Below are positions 9,685-17,653 of a stretch of 64,000 nucleotides of DNA, piece by piece. The stretch comes from JBGAPI01 sp044221335 (GTDB taxonomy: Bacteria; Pseudomonadota; Gammaproteobacteria; Xanthomonadales; Ahniellaceae), in NCBI GenBank assembly GCA_044221335.1, contig JBGAPI010000006.1, forward strand, positions 62,001 through 126,000. Reading direction: 5' to 3'. The notes under the pieces were generated by a model. It was not told where the DNA came from, ran no database searches, and saw only the letters and a list, made by a program, of their open reading frames with translations. Within the stretch, counting starts at the first letter, position 1. Every line of letters starts with the position of its first letter. The position numbers and the translations under genes are program-made.

Positions 9685-10481
9685 TCCACCACCCGTGATG
9701 TTCCAGGCGTCGCGCGGACGCAAACGAAACCTCCCGCCCGAACCGCTTCGACCGGTGTTTTCGTACTAAGTAATTCGTTCCCCGGAATTAGCGCGACACC
9801 GGCGACCGGCGCGGCGAAATCCGCTGTTGCGAAAGCACCCACTCGACGGAAACTACCCCGAGTTACTGTTTCCATCGTCGACGGTCCTTCCGCACGGGAC
9901 AGGAAAACGCCTCCCGGCGACGGACCGAACAGTTCGCGCGGCGCAATGAACCGCGAATGCGCGAAACGGACTCATCCAGCCGCGGAAGTATGTTCGCCCC
10001 TTTCCCCCGCGTCAATAACTGTCACCCGAAATGTGAGGCGTTTCGCCCATTAGCGCTTCCATACGCAGCAGTACTCGTACTTCGCTACGCGGAAAGGATG
10101 GCGAAACCCGCTCAAAGCCTCGACTTCAGGGCATACGCGCGCGCGTCCCTGCTATTCGCGCGCGCGGACGATCCGGCTCGGCCATTACTCCGCCTGCAGG
10201 CGGAGCTGTTCGCATTCCACTCACGATTCGTTTCGTGACGTATTGGCTTGACCCTGAAATTAAGCATCGGTAATACTGCGTGCCGGTCGCGCTTGGGGTC
10301 GCGGCCTAATTGCGATACTTTCGCGGCTCTTAACGACAGCCGCGGGATCGTGGGTCGATGCGGGCGCGAGCATTCGTGCGCATTGCATTCGCGGGGTCGT
10401 TCGTCCAATCGGCAGGCCAATCGCCCGTTTCCACCGGGCGAGGCCGGTTTTTGCGCGTTTCAATTCCGGAATGGGTGGCGT
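9685..10481. other. Divergent non-coding region upstream of the NRPS operon
   Basis: This gap of about 800 bp separates the leftward NRPS genes from a rightward membrane-protein gene. It is visibly richer in A and T than the surrounding coding DNA, especially at 9750-9880 and 10000-10330, and third-position G/C bias fades. Short open frames exist on both strands (for example 9957-10238), but none has a convincing ribosome site or recognisable product. It probably holds the promoters for both directions and possibly regulatory sites. I could not assign -35/-10 boxes with confidence. Confidence 0.6.
10186..10203. promoter_or_regulatory. Perfect 18-bp palindrome in the NRPS upstream region
   Basis: CTCCGCCTGCAGGCGGAG is its own reverse complement with no spacer. 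It lies about 500 bp upstream of the NRPS start and 280 bp upstream of the rightward membrane gene. It could bind a dimeric regulator or form a hairpin; nothing in the sequence decides between these. Confidence 0.35.
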
Positions 10482-12008
10482 ATGGCGGGCGGTGATCGGG
10501 TGTCCCTGGAACGCGGCGTGATCGCCGCACTGACGTTGTGGCTGTTCGCGCTGGCGCTCGCGGTCGGGCTCTGCGCGTTCCGGATCGCACCGGCGGCCGC
10601 GTTCGCGATCGCGGCGTTGGTCGCGGCGGCGGCCTGGCGTCCGGCCGCGGGCCGCCTGCCGCGCGAATTCGATGGCGCCGCGGGCCGCCATCGCCTCGGC
10701 AGCGCCCTCTGGCTGCTGCTGGCCGTGGCCGCACTGCTCCGCGTCAGCGGCGTCGCCCTGTTCATGGCCGATGCCGAGCACCCCGAGTTCTCGGCCTGGT
10801 GGTTCGACGGCTTCTACATCCAGCACAACTGCTTCTCGGCCTGGTGGAAGGCTGCCGCGCTCGTCGGCGACCCGGCAGTGCCGAACGTGTACGAATCCGA
10901 GCTCTACGCCGGCATGGAGGGTCGCTTCAAGCTCGACGACTTCCTCTACCTGCCGCAGTTCCTGATCCTGCCCAGGGCCGGCATCGCGACCGGCGCGGAC
11001 TTCCTGCAGCTGCGCGCCGCCTGGTTCGCGCTGGAGGCGGGCTCGCTCGCCGCGATCATGCTGGCGCTGTGCGGCCATGTCGGCGGCGCGATCGGCCGTC
11101 GCGCCGCGCTCGCGCTGCCGGCCGTGTGGCTGGCGACGCCGATCGTGCTGACCCTGCAGATCGGCAACTTCCAGATCGCGGCGATCGCCCTGTCGATCGC
11201 GGCGATGCTGGCCTTCGAGCGTGGCCGCCACGCGCTCGGCGGCGCACTGCTCGGCTTCGCGCTGTTCAAGATCTTCCCCGGCCTGCTGGGCGTGTACCTG
11301 GTCGCGAAGCGGCAGTGGCGCCCGGTCTTCGCGACCGCCGCCGCCTGCGGCGCCTACAGCGTGATCGCCTATCTCGCGTTCGGTCGGGCGCCGTTCGATG
11401 CCTTCCTCCACCACGAACTGCCGAAGATCGCCAGCGGCGATGCCTGGTCCTGGCTCGAGAACGAAGGCATGGGCGCCGTGGTCGCGATCAACGACTCCGT
11501 CCCGGGCCTGGTGCTCAAGCTCGGCCAGCTCGGCGTCGGCGGGATGACGCGCCAGCTCGAGGTCACGCTGTCGATGGTCTGGACGCTCGTCGCCGTCGCG
11601 CTGGCCGTGCTGGCGGCGCTGCGCTCGGACCGGATGAGCAACGCGGAGCGGGCACTGGCCTGGCTCGCGCTGCTTGCGGTCGCCGCGTTCCGCAGCCCGT
11701 TCGTGCCGGACACATACGGCCTGTTCCCGCTGCTGTGGATCTGGTCGCTGCTTGTGGCCATCGCCACGCCGAGCCGCGGCCGCCTGGCGCTGCTGGCGCT
11801 GCTGTGGATCCCGCTCGCCGCATCGCTGCCGTTCTCCGGGATGCCGCTGCCCGAACTGACCGGCCGCCTCGTCCTGTCGACGCTGTCGCAGGCGGTCGCC
11901 GTCGCCGTCTGCCTGTGGGTGCTGCTCCGTCGCCCGGCACGCACCGTCGCCCCCGTATCCCCCTCCGCTGCCGCCGCGCCGACCGCGGCCGCCCTCGCCC
12001 AATCCTAG
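10482..12008 (+). CDS. Multi-pass membrane protein, GT87 (DUF2029)-like glycosyltransferase
   Basis: The 508-residue product has about ten hydrophobic segments running from residue 10 to near the C-terminus. Between the first segments lies a polar loop rich in aromatic residues, with a DDFLYLPQF stretch. That layout and the PF..LP-type loop resemble the polyprenyl-phosphate-sugar mannosyltransferases of family GT87, which act at the outer face of the inner membrane. I infer the family from topology and this loop only. The ATG at 10482 follows GGGTGG and begins directly before the first membrane segment; an in-frame extension to 10248 looks non-coding. The next gene starts 8 bp after its stop, so the two probably form an operon. 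Confidence 0.7.
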   Translation: MAGGDRVSLERGVIAALTLWLFALALAVGLCAFRIAPAAAFAIAALVAAAAWRPAAGRLPREFDGAAGRHRLGSALWLLLAVAALLRVSGVALFMADAEHPEFSAWWFDGFYIQHNCFSAWWKAAALVGDPAVPNVYESELYAGMEGRFKLDDFLYLPQFLILPRAGIATGADFLQLRAAWFALEAGSLAAIMLALCGHVGGAIGRRAALALPAVWLATPIVLTLQIGNFQIAAIALSIAAMLAFERGRHALGGALLGFALFKIFPGLLGVYLVAKRQWRPVFATAAACGAYSVIAYLAFGRAPFDAFLHHELPKIASGDAWSWLENEGMGAVVAINDSVPGLVLKLGQLGVGGMTRQLEVTLSMVWTLVAVALAVLAALRSDRMSNAERALAWLALLAVAAFRSPFVPDTYGLFPLLWIWSLLVAIATPSRGRLALLALLWIPLAASLPFSGMPLPELTGRLVLSTLSQAVAVAVCLWVLLRRPARTVAPVSPSAAAAPTAAALAQS

Positions 12009-12016
12009 GACCGTCC

Positions 12017-14248
12017 GTGATCCGATCGCTGTCTCGCGCTTCCCTGCTGCTCGCCCTCGCGGTCGCCCTGCCGGCCTGGGCGGACGACAATCTCGTCATC
12101 CCCAAGGCCGCGCACGCGCCGCGCCTCGACGACTACACCAAGGACACGCCACCGGCCGATGCCGGCGTCGAGGTCAGCGCCTTCCGCCAGAACCAGCCCG
12201 GCGACGGCGACGAGGTGACGCTGACCACCAAGGTCTACCTCTCCTACGACGAGGAACACCTGTACGCCGTGTTCGTCTGCACCGACGACCCGCGCGAGGT
12301 GCGCGCGCGCATCGCGCGGCGCGAGGACATCTTCGGCGACGAGGGCGTGCAGATCCTGCTCGACACCTACCACGACCGCCAGCGCGCCTTCGTGTTCTCC
12401 GCCAATCCCTACGGCGTGCAGCTCGACAGCAAGCTGACCGAGGGCCTCGGCTACGACTTCAACTTCGACACCCAGTGGAAGTCCGACGGCCGGATCACCG
12501 ACCGCGGCTACGTCGTGACGATGGCGATCCCGTTCAAGAGCCTGCGCTTCGCGCATGGCGACAGCCAGACCTGGGGCATCGCGCTCGGCCGCATCATCCC
12601 GCGCAAGAACGAGTTCGCCTACTGGCCCTACATCACCCAGCGCAAGGAAGGCTTCGTCCCGCAGTTCGGTACCGCGACGATCGCCGACGAGATCGCCCCG
12701 GGCCGCAACATCCAGGTCATCCCCTACACCTCGTTCCGCAACACTCGCGCGCTCGACTTCGATCCGGCCGATCCGCACTTCGACAGCAACAACAAGAGCC
12801 GCGGCGGCGTCGACGCGAAGTTCGTGCTGCACGACTCGCTCGCGCTCGACCTCACCGCGAACCCGGACTTCAGCGAGGTGGAATCGGACGAGCCGCAGGT
12901 CATCGTCAACCAGCGCTTCGAGGTGCTGTTCCCGGAGAAGCGGCCGTTCTTCCTGGAGAATGCCGGCTTCTTCGGCACTCCGAACACCCTGTTCTTCTCG
13001 CGCCGCGTGGCCGACCCGCAGTACGGCGCCCGCCTCACCGGCCGGCTCGACCGCTGGTCGCTCGGCGGCCTCGTCATCGACGACCGCCAGGCCGGCGGCA
13101 CGGTGCCCTTCGACCCGCTGCAGGGCCCGGAAGACCGCGGCCGGATCGGTGTCGCCCGCGTGCAGCGCGACGTCGGGACCCAGTCCAACGTCGGCGTGAT
13201 GCTGACCGACCGCGACGTCGGCGATCATTCCAACACCGTCGCCGGCTTCGACACCCGTCTCAAGCTCGACGACAACTGGACCTTCGCCGGCCAGGCGGTG
13301 CAGAGCCGCACCCGCGACGAGCTCACGCCCGATGCCGACGGCCACCTGCTGTTCGCCGAATTCACCCGCACCGACCGCGAGTTCAACTACGACTTCCAGT
13401 ACGCCGACATCGGTCGCGACTTCAACACGGAACTCGGCTTCGTGCCGCGCACCGACATCCGGCAGGCCTACCAGAACGCGAGCTATCTCAAGCAGTTCCC
13501 GGACGCCCCATGGCTGGTCAGCGCCGGTCCGCAGGTGATCGCGTATCGCACCTGGGACACCGACGGGAAGCTGCAGGACTGGTCGCTCGATGCCGCCTTC
13601 ATCGTCAACGGCCTGCGCGCCACCAAGCTCGAGGCGCACTGGCTCGACAGCTACGAATTCTTCGGCGGCCAGGGCTTCCACAAGAGCGGCTGGCAGCTCG
13701 GCGCGCGCTCGGAGTGGTTCAGCTGGCTGACCGCCAGCGCATCGATCAGCGATACCCAGGACGTCAACCACGTGCCGGCCGAAGGGCTGTCGCCTTTCCT
13801 TGCCGACGCCCGCCAGGTCAACGCCTCGCTCACCTGGAGTCCGCTGGCGCAGCTGCGCGTCGACCAGTCCTACATCTGGAACGACCTGCGCACCCGCGGC
13901 GACGTCGACGGCCATGGCGACGGCTCCAACGTGTTCCGCAACACGCTGTGGCGCACCAAGGTCAACTACCAGTTCAGCCGCTTCCTGGCGGCGCGCGTGG
14001 TGTTCGATTACGCCGGCCTGGAACCGGATTCGGACCTGTTCGGGATCGACCGCGCGAAGCGCCTGTCGCGCGACGTGCTGATCAGCTACACGCTGAATCC
14101 CGGCACCGCGCTGTATGTCGGATACACCGACCGCCAGGACAACCTGCGACTGTTCGGCAATCCGCGCCTGATCGAGCGGACCCGCGACCTCGACCTGCGG
14201 ACCGGGCGGCAGTTCTTCGTCAAGTTCTCCTACCTGTTCGACTTCTAG
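12017..14248 (+). CDS. DUF5916 outer-membrane protein with CBM9-like N-terminal domain
   Basis: This 743-residue exported protein starts at a GTG (AGGA upstream) with a clear signal peptide ending AWA. Residues about 30-210 look like the carbohydrate-binding family 9 fold (YLSYDEEHLYAVFVC, then NPYGVQLD). The remainder is rich in alternating polar and aromatic strands and ends with FSYLFDF. A terminal phenylalanine after an aromatic strand is the usual signature of an outer-membrane beta-barrel. Family members are annotated as carbohydrate-binding family 9/DUF5916 proteins, often in glycan- or peptide-processing neighbourhoods, but no substrate can be read here. It sits directly behind the GT87-like gene. 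Confidence 0.85.
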   Translation: MIRSLSRASLLLALAVALPAWADDNLVIPKAAHAPRLDDYTKDTPPADAGVEVSAFRQNQPGDGDEVTLTTKVYLSYDEEHLYAVFVCTDDPREVRARIARREDIFGDEGVQILLDTYHDRQRAFVFSANPYGVQLDSKLTEGLGYDFNFDTQWKSDGRITDRGYVVTMAIPFKSLRFAHGDSQTWGIALGRIIPRKNEFAYWPYITQRKEGFVPQFGTATIADEIAPGRNIQVIPYTSFRNTRALDFDPADPHFDSNNKSRGGVDAKFVLHDSLALDLTANPDFSEVESDEPQVIVNQRFEVLFPEKRPFFLENAGFFGTPNTLFFSRRVADPQYGARLTGRLDRWSLGGLVIDDRQAGGTVPFDPLQGPEDRGRIGVARVQRDVGTQSNVGVMLTDRDVGDHSNTVAGFDTRLKLDDNWTFAGQAVQSRTRDELTPDADGHLLFAEFTRTDREFNYDFQYADIGRDFNTELGFVPRTDIRQAYQNASYLKQFPDAPWLVSAGPQVIAYRTWDTDGKLQDWSLDAAFIVNGLRATKLEAHWLDSYEFFGGQGFHKSGWQLGARSEWFSWLTASASISDTQDVNHVPAEGLSPFLADARQVNASLTWSPLAQLRVDQSYIWNDLRTRGDVDGHGDGSNVFRNTLWRTKVNYQFSRFLAARVVFDYAGLEPDSDLFGIDRAKRLSRDVLISYTLNPGTALYVGYTDRQDNLRLFGNPRLIERTRDLDLRTGRQFFVKFSYLFDF

Positions 14249-14270
14249 GGACTGCGCTGCGCGCAATCCC
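14248..14270. terminator. Candidate terminator hairpin between convergent genes
   Basis: Two 10-bp arms (GGGACTGCGC and GCGCAATCCC) can pair with one mismatch around a TGC loop, right at the stop codon of the barrel protein. There is no T-run after it. It could serve as a bidirectional terminator with the convergent phosphopantetheinyl transferase. Confidence 0.45.
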
Positions 14271-14317
14271 CGATAGGACTTGTCGCTGGCGACGGCGCCC
14301 GGAGTTTGCCTGCCTCT

Positions 14318-15016
14318 TCAGTTCTGGCGGGTCAACGGTGGCAGCGTGATCGCGGTGTAGAGGCGCCGGCCGTCGATCGCAAAGTGTCCGATGAAGGCGC
14401 GATGCTGGAAGGATGCCGGCGCGGACGGGTCGATGACCTGGATCGCGAAGCGATTCGCCGCCGCATCCATCTCGATTCGCGCACCGAGGAAGTCGAGGAA
14501 GCGCCTGGCCTGCGGGAACCAGGCCTTGTAGAAGGCTTCCTTGGCACTGAAGGCGAGGCGCAGCGGATCGAAAGCATTGCCGATTTCGGACATGCCACCA
14601 GGAATCAGTGCAGCCGCCTCGTCGGCCGTGACGACGCGATCGCGGATCTCCGCCGGAAGCGCGACGTTGCGTTCCGCATCGATGCCCATGCTGCCGACGT
14701 CGCCGCACCGGATCGCCGTGGCCGCGCAATAGTCGTCGCAATGGGTGATCGACAGCGAAACGCACGCGGGAAGGACCGGCTCGCGCTGCGGCCCCACCGG
14801 AATCGACACGACCTCGACCCCGAGCGCGCCCAGTGCGGCGCGGGCGGCGTTGCGGCCGGCGGTGAACTCGCGACGCCGATTCGCCACCGCCATGGCGACG
14901 GCGGGCTCCTCGTCGGCATGAAGCCCACCGTCCCACATCGACGGTGTCGCGTCGATCGCGACGGCGTCGGGAGGCAGGAGGCGGGCGAAGATCGAGGCGG
15001 AGGTCGGAAGCGGCAT
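14318..15016 (-). CDS. 4'-phosphopantetheinyl transferase, EntD/Sfp type
   Basis: This 232-residue enzyme family moves 4'-phosphopantetheine from CoA to a serine of carrier proteins. Visible family motifs are GRNAARAALGALG (54-66), SITHCDDYCAA (89-99, in place of the usual SITH/SHS segment), GIDAER with the metal-binding D113 and E115, and FSAKEAFYKA with E160 and K164. The organisation is that of the EntD group rather than AcpS. The ATG at 15016 is the start that yields a normal family length; longer readings to 15346 or 15356 have unlike composition. Its placement 4.6 kb behind the NRPS operon makes activation of those carrier domains its likely job (inference). Confidence 0.92.
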   Translation of the reverse strand: MPLPTSASIFARLLPPDAVAIDATPSMWDGGLHADEEPAVAMAVANRRREFTAGRNAARAALGALGVEVVSIPVGPQREPVLPACVSLSITHCDDYCAATAIRCGDVGSMGIDAERNVALPAEIRDRVVTADEAAALIPGGMSEIGNAFDPLRLAFSAKEAFYKAWFPQARRFLDFLGARIEMDAAANRFAIQVIDPSAPASFQHRAFIGHFAIDGRRLYTAITLPPLTRQN

Positions 15017-15332
15017 GGCGCGGAAACCTAGCGGACAAGGCGACCGCGCGTCGACCGTCGCCACCGGCAGCGTCGACCGCCGGCATCGTGCGGCGTCCGG
15101 GGGTCCCGGGCCGACCCGGCCTTGGCGCCAGCGACGATTCCCGAGGAGCCGCGTCGACGGTTCCGGCGTCCCTCGGCGCCTTCGAGGACACCGAGCATTC
15201 GACCGCGGAGACCGCGGTCCCAGGCCACGAGCGCGGACCGTGCCGGAGGTCCGCTTGTACCGTCGGTGCGTCGCGGCGCACCCTACGACGGCGCGACGCA
15301 CCGGCGTCGCCGCACGGCCCCCGGGACTCGCC
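15017..15332. other. Divergent intergenic region with REP-like remnant
   Basis: No gene is evident in these 316 bp. They should hold the promoters of the phosphopantetheinyl transferase (leftward) and the lipoprotein (rightward). GGCGCACCCTACG at 15275-15287 is the reverse complement of the GTAGGGTGCGCC core also present near 21035, and resembles the ends of the repeat units near 27781. Confidence 0.5.
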
Positions 15333-16229
15333 ATGGCAACGATCACGCTGCGTCACCTTACTGCCGGTCTAGGCTTCCTGCTGCTCGCCGCCTGCGGCGC
15401 GGCGCCAACGCGTCCCGAGTCGAGCGCGGCGACCGTGATCCCGTTCGATCTCAATCGCGACGGCAACATCGTCGTCGCCGCGCGACTCAACGACCGCGAG
15501 TCGCTCCGGCTGATGCTGCACACGGCCGCGACCGACCTCGCACTCACCAGCGCCGCCGGCGCGAAGCTCGACAGCCTGCGCTACGACGAGGCGACGCGCA
15601 TCGAGTCCTGGGGCGGCGGCGCGGAATCACGGGTCAGCCACCACAACCGCCTCGCCGTCGGCGATGCCGTACGCGACGATCTCGATGTCTTCGAGGATCT
15701 CAACTCCGGCGCCGACACGGACGGCAAGTTCGGCCTCGACCTCTTCGGCACCCGCGTCGTCCGCATCGATTTCGGGCGTCGCCGGATCGAAGTCTCCGAA
15801 GCACTCCCCGCCGACATCGACCGCTACCAGCGCCTGCCGCTCACCCTCGAGGACGGCAGCCCCTTCGTCGACGGCACCTGCACGATCGCCGGTGAGCGCT
15901 ATACGACCCGCTTCATGCTGCACTCGGGCTACGCCGGCAGCGTGCTGCTCGACGACGCGTTCGCCGCGAGCAGCGGCGTCGACGACCGCATCGAGATCAC
16001 CGAGACCACCGCGCTGACCGATTCCTTCGGCCATCGCATCGAGGTCCGCAAGGGCCGCCTGCCCCGCTTCGCCCTCGGCGACGCGGCGCTCGACGACGTC
16101 GCGGTCGGCTTTTTTCCCGGAACGATCGGCCGGCAACGGGTCAGCGTGGTCGGGATGGCGGTACTGCGACGCTACGACCTCGTCTTCGACCTCGCGCATC
16201 GGGCGTTGTTCATCGCGCCGACGACGTGA
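15333..16229 (+). CDS. Aspartic-protease-like (retropepsin-fold) lipoprotein lacking catalytic Asp
   Basis: The product (298 residues) has a lipoprotein signal with lipobox LLAAC, Cys21. The body shows two halves that each align with the start of a retropepsin-like lobe: MLHTAATDLALT (62-73) and MLHSGYAGSVLL (196-207). Bacterial periplasmic members of this family read DTGA and DTGYSGS at these points; here both aspartates are histidines (H63, H197). Peptidase activity by the usual mechanism is therefore unlikely, and the protein may be a binding or scaffold member. It stands alone between a divergent gene and a hairpin at 16232-16260. The ATG at 15333 directly precedes the hydrophobic signal. 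Confidence 0.75.
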   Translation: MATITLRHLTAGLGFLLLAACGAAPTRPESSAATVIPFDLNRDGNIVVAARLNDRESLRLMLHTAATDLALTSAAGAKLDSLRYDEATRIESWGGGAESRVSHHNRLAVGDAVRDDLDVFEDLNSGADTDGKFGLDLFGTRVVRIDFGRRRIEVSEALPADIDRYQRLPLTLEDGSPFVDGTCTIAGERYTTRFMLHSGYAGSVLLDDAFAASSGVDDRIEITETTALTDSFGHRIEVRKGRLPRFALGDAALDDVAVGFFPGTIGRQRVSVVGMAVLRRYDLVFDLAHRALFIAPTT

Positions 16230-16231
16230 CA

Positions 16232-16260
16232 CCGAGGCGTCGTCGCGGGGCGCGCCTCGG
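16232..16260 (+). terminator. Candidate terminator hairpin after the lipoprotein gene
   Basis: Perfect 8-bp arms CCGAGGCG and CGCCTCGG are separated by 13 bases, starting 2 bp after the stop codon. No T-run follows. Confidence 0.45.
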
Positions 16261-16556
16261 CGCAGCGGCCGCACCCTCCCGGATCCAGCGCCAACGCCTG
16301 AACGGGGTGTTGCACGGCTGCCGGACCTCGTCGCCGAGGTACACGATGATTCCAATCAGGAAGTATCGCCAGCGTATCTCCGCCGTAGCAGCCGACGGAG
16401 CATCCATCGATCGATCGGGCGTCGGGACGTCATCCGACTAGCCTCGCTCCTCGTCCGCATCAGGCGCCTTCGCTGCGGCGGCCGCATCCGATGTCGATCG
16501 TCGGGAGGCGCCGCGATTCGTTCGAATCAACCTCCGGGACGACGCAACCATGGTTC

Positions 16557-16860
16557 AGCCCATCCGCAACGCCGAGCCCCCCGGCACGACCTCCTGCAAG
16601 TTGATGCTCGTGCAGGTCGCCGGCATCCGCTGATCTTCGCCCTCGCATTTCTGCACGGGGACGATGGCAACACGCCCGCCTTCGCCATCGGTTTCGGCTG
16701 GGCATCCCTGATGATCTTCCTGCTCGCACCCGCAGGGCTGATCCTCGGCCTGACCGGCCTGCTTCGACCGGCGGATGATCGGGCCGCCAAGGGACTGATT
16801 GGCAACCTCATCCTGATCGCGTCGCCCGTGTTGTTCATGCTCGGCCAGTTGACGAACTAG
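16557..16860 (+). pseudogene. Possible remnant of a small membrane protein (start and end in different frames)
   Basis: Between 16630 and 16860 one frame reads like a real two-helix membrane protein: a phenylalanine/leucine-rich helix, a short loop with RPADDRAAKG, a second helix, then the stop. This frame has no start codon before an ATG inside the first helix (16711). Upstream sequence in another frame begins plausibly with ATG-GTT-CAG (near 16550) but ends at a TGA at 16631. A frameshift near 16620 would join them. It may instead be a short 49-residue protein from 16711. I do not recognise a family. The rest of 16261-16986 shows nothing else I can support. Confidence 0.3.
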
Positions 16861-16986
16861 AACCCGGAGGGCGGGCGCTGGCAGGTCACGCGGAAAGCGC
16901 CGGGGCCACGGGTTCAGCACGCCCCCCCGGTGACTGCCGCGTTCCACCCGCCGACCTGGCGTACGACGGGTACGCCGAGGCGCAGC

Positions 16987-17319
16987 CTACGTTCGCAACC
17001 GGACGACGACCGAGCCCTCCTCGAGTTCCAGCAACAGGGACGGAGGATTTTCTTCGGGCAGCGCGACCCCCAGGAACACCGGAATCCCCTTCACGTCGAT
17101 CACCAATGACGGATCGAGATTGCGAGGCGCGATGCCGACGACGACGTAACCCTCGGCCGGCCACCGGGTCAGTCTCGACCCGCCGGACTCGGTGCGCGTG
17201 AGTTCGGCCGAAGCCGGCTGCCAGCTCACGAAGACCACCGGCCGGCGGCCACGGAAGATCGCGAGCTCGCTCAGGAGCTGCGCGCGGGCGTCGTCCGTGA
17301 TGTGGAGGCGATCCGTCAT
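16987..17319 (-). CDS. Small hypothetical protein, last gene of the sensor-kinase operon
   Basis: The 110-residue product has an acidic C-terminal half (LLLELEEGSVVVRLRT at the end) and a central stretch, GYVVVGIAPRNLDPSLVIDVKG, that looks like a beta-rich core. No motif identifies a function. The ATG at 17319 gives the compact frame and lies 8 bp past the stop of the gene before it, so it is probably expressed with the kinase. A longer reading from 17445 overlaps that gene and looks non-coding. Confidence 0.6.
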   Translation of the reverse strand: MTDRLHITDDARAQLLSELAIFRGRRPVVFVSWQPASAELTRTESGGSRLTRWPAEGYVVVGIAPRNLDPSLVIDVKGIPVFLGVALPEENPPSLLLELEEGSVVVRLRT

Positions 17320-17326
17320 CGCGCGC

Positions 17327-17653
17327 TCAATCTCCCGTCCGTGACGAAGCCGAGAACTGGATCGCATGCGCCTCGAGGAAGCGCCCGAGTCCCGCCGCGG
17401 CCACACCGCCGAAGCGCCGCGCCAAGGCGGGCAGCAGGTCGTCATCGATCCCGAGCGCGGCGCGCAGGGTCGCGAGTTCGCTGGCGGCGACGGTCCAGGT
17501 CCATTCGTACTCGCGTACGCCGAAGGCGCGCTCGACGGCGTCGCCGAGGTCCTGGCCCGCGATCACCAGATCGCCGTTGGCGTCGATCCGCGCGACGAGG
17601 TGACGGCTGCCGTCGGCATCGCGGGCGTCCCGGAGAACGACTTCGGCACTCAT
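17327..17653 (-). CDS. Small hypothetical protein overlapping the sensor-kinase gene
   Basis: The 108-residue protein has no signal peptide or membrane helix. It starts by the ATGA overlap with the kinase stop codon, so its translation is coupled to the kinase. The sequence is acidic and mixed alpha/beta: RIDANGDLVIAGQDLGD near residues 22-38, then EYEWTWTV. I do not recognise a domain. Its position suggests an accessory role for the kinase, perhaps modulating its output, which is an inference from coupling only. Confidence 0.65.
   Translation of the reverse strand: MSAEVVLRDARDADGSRHLVARIDANGDLVIAGQDLGDAVERAFGVREYEWTWTVAASELATLRAALGIDDDLLPALARRFGGVAAAGLGRFLEAHAIQFSASSRTGD

Noticed and set aside
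9957..10238. Possible 93-residue rightward protein in the NRPS upstream gap
   Set aside because: Weak codon bias, no ribosome site and no recognisable sequence; the region is AT-richer.
15333..16229. Active aspartic peptidase
   Set aside because: Both catalytic aspartates are histidines, so classical activity is not claimed.
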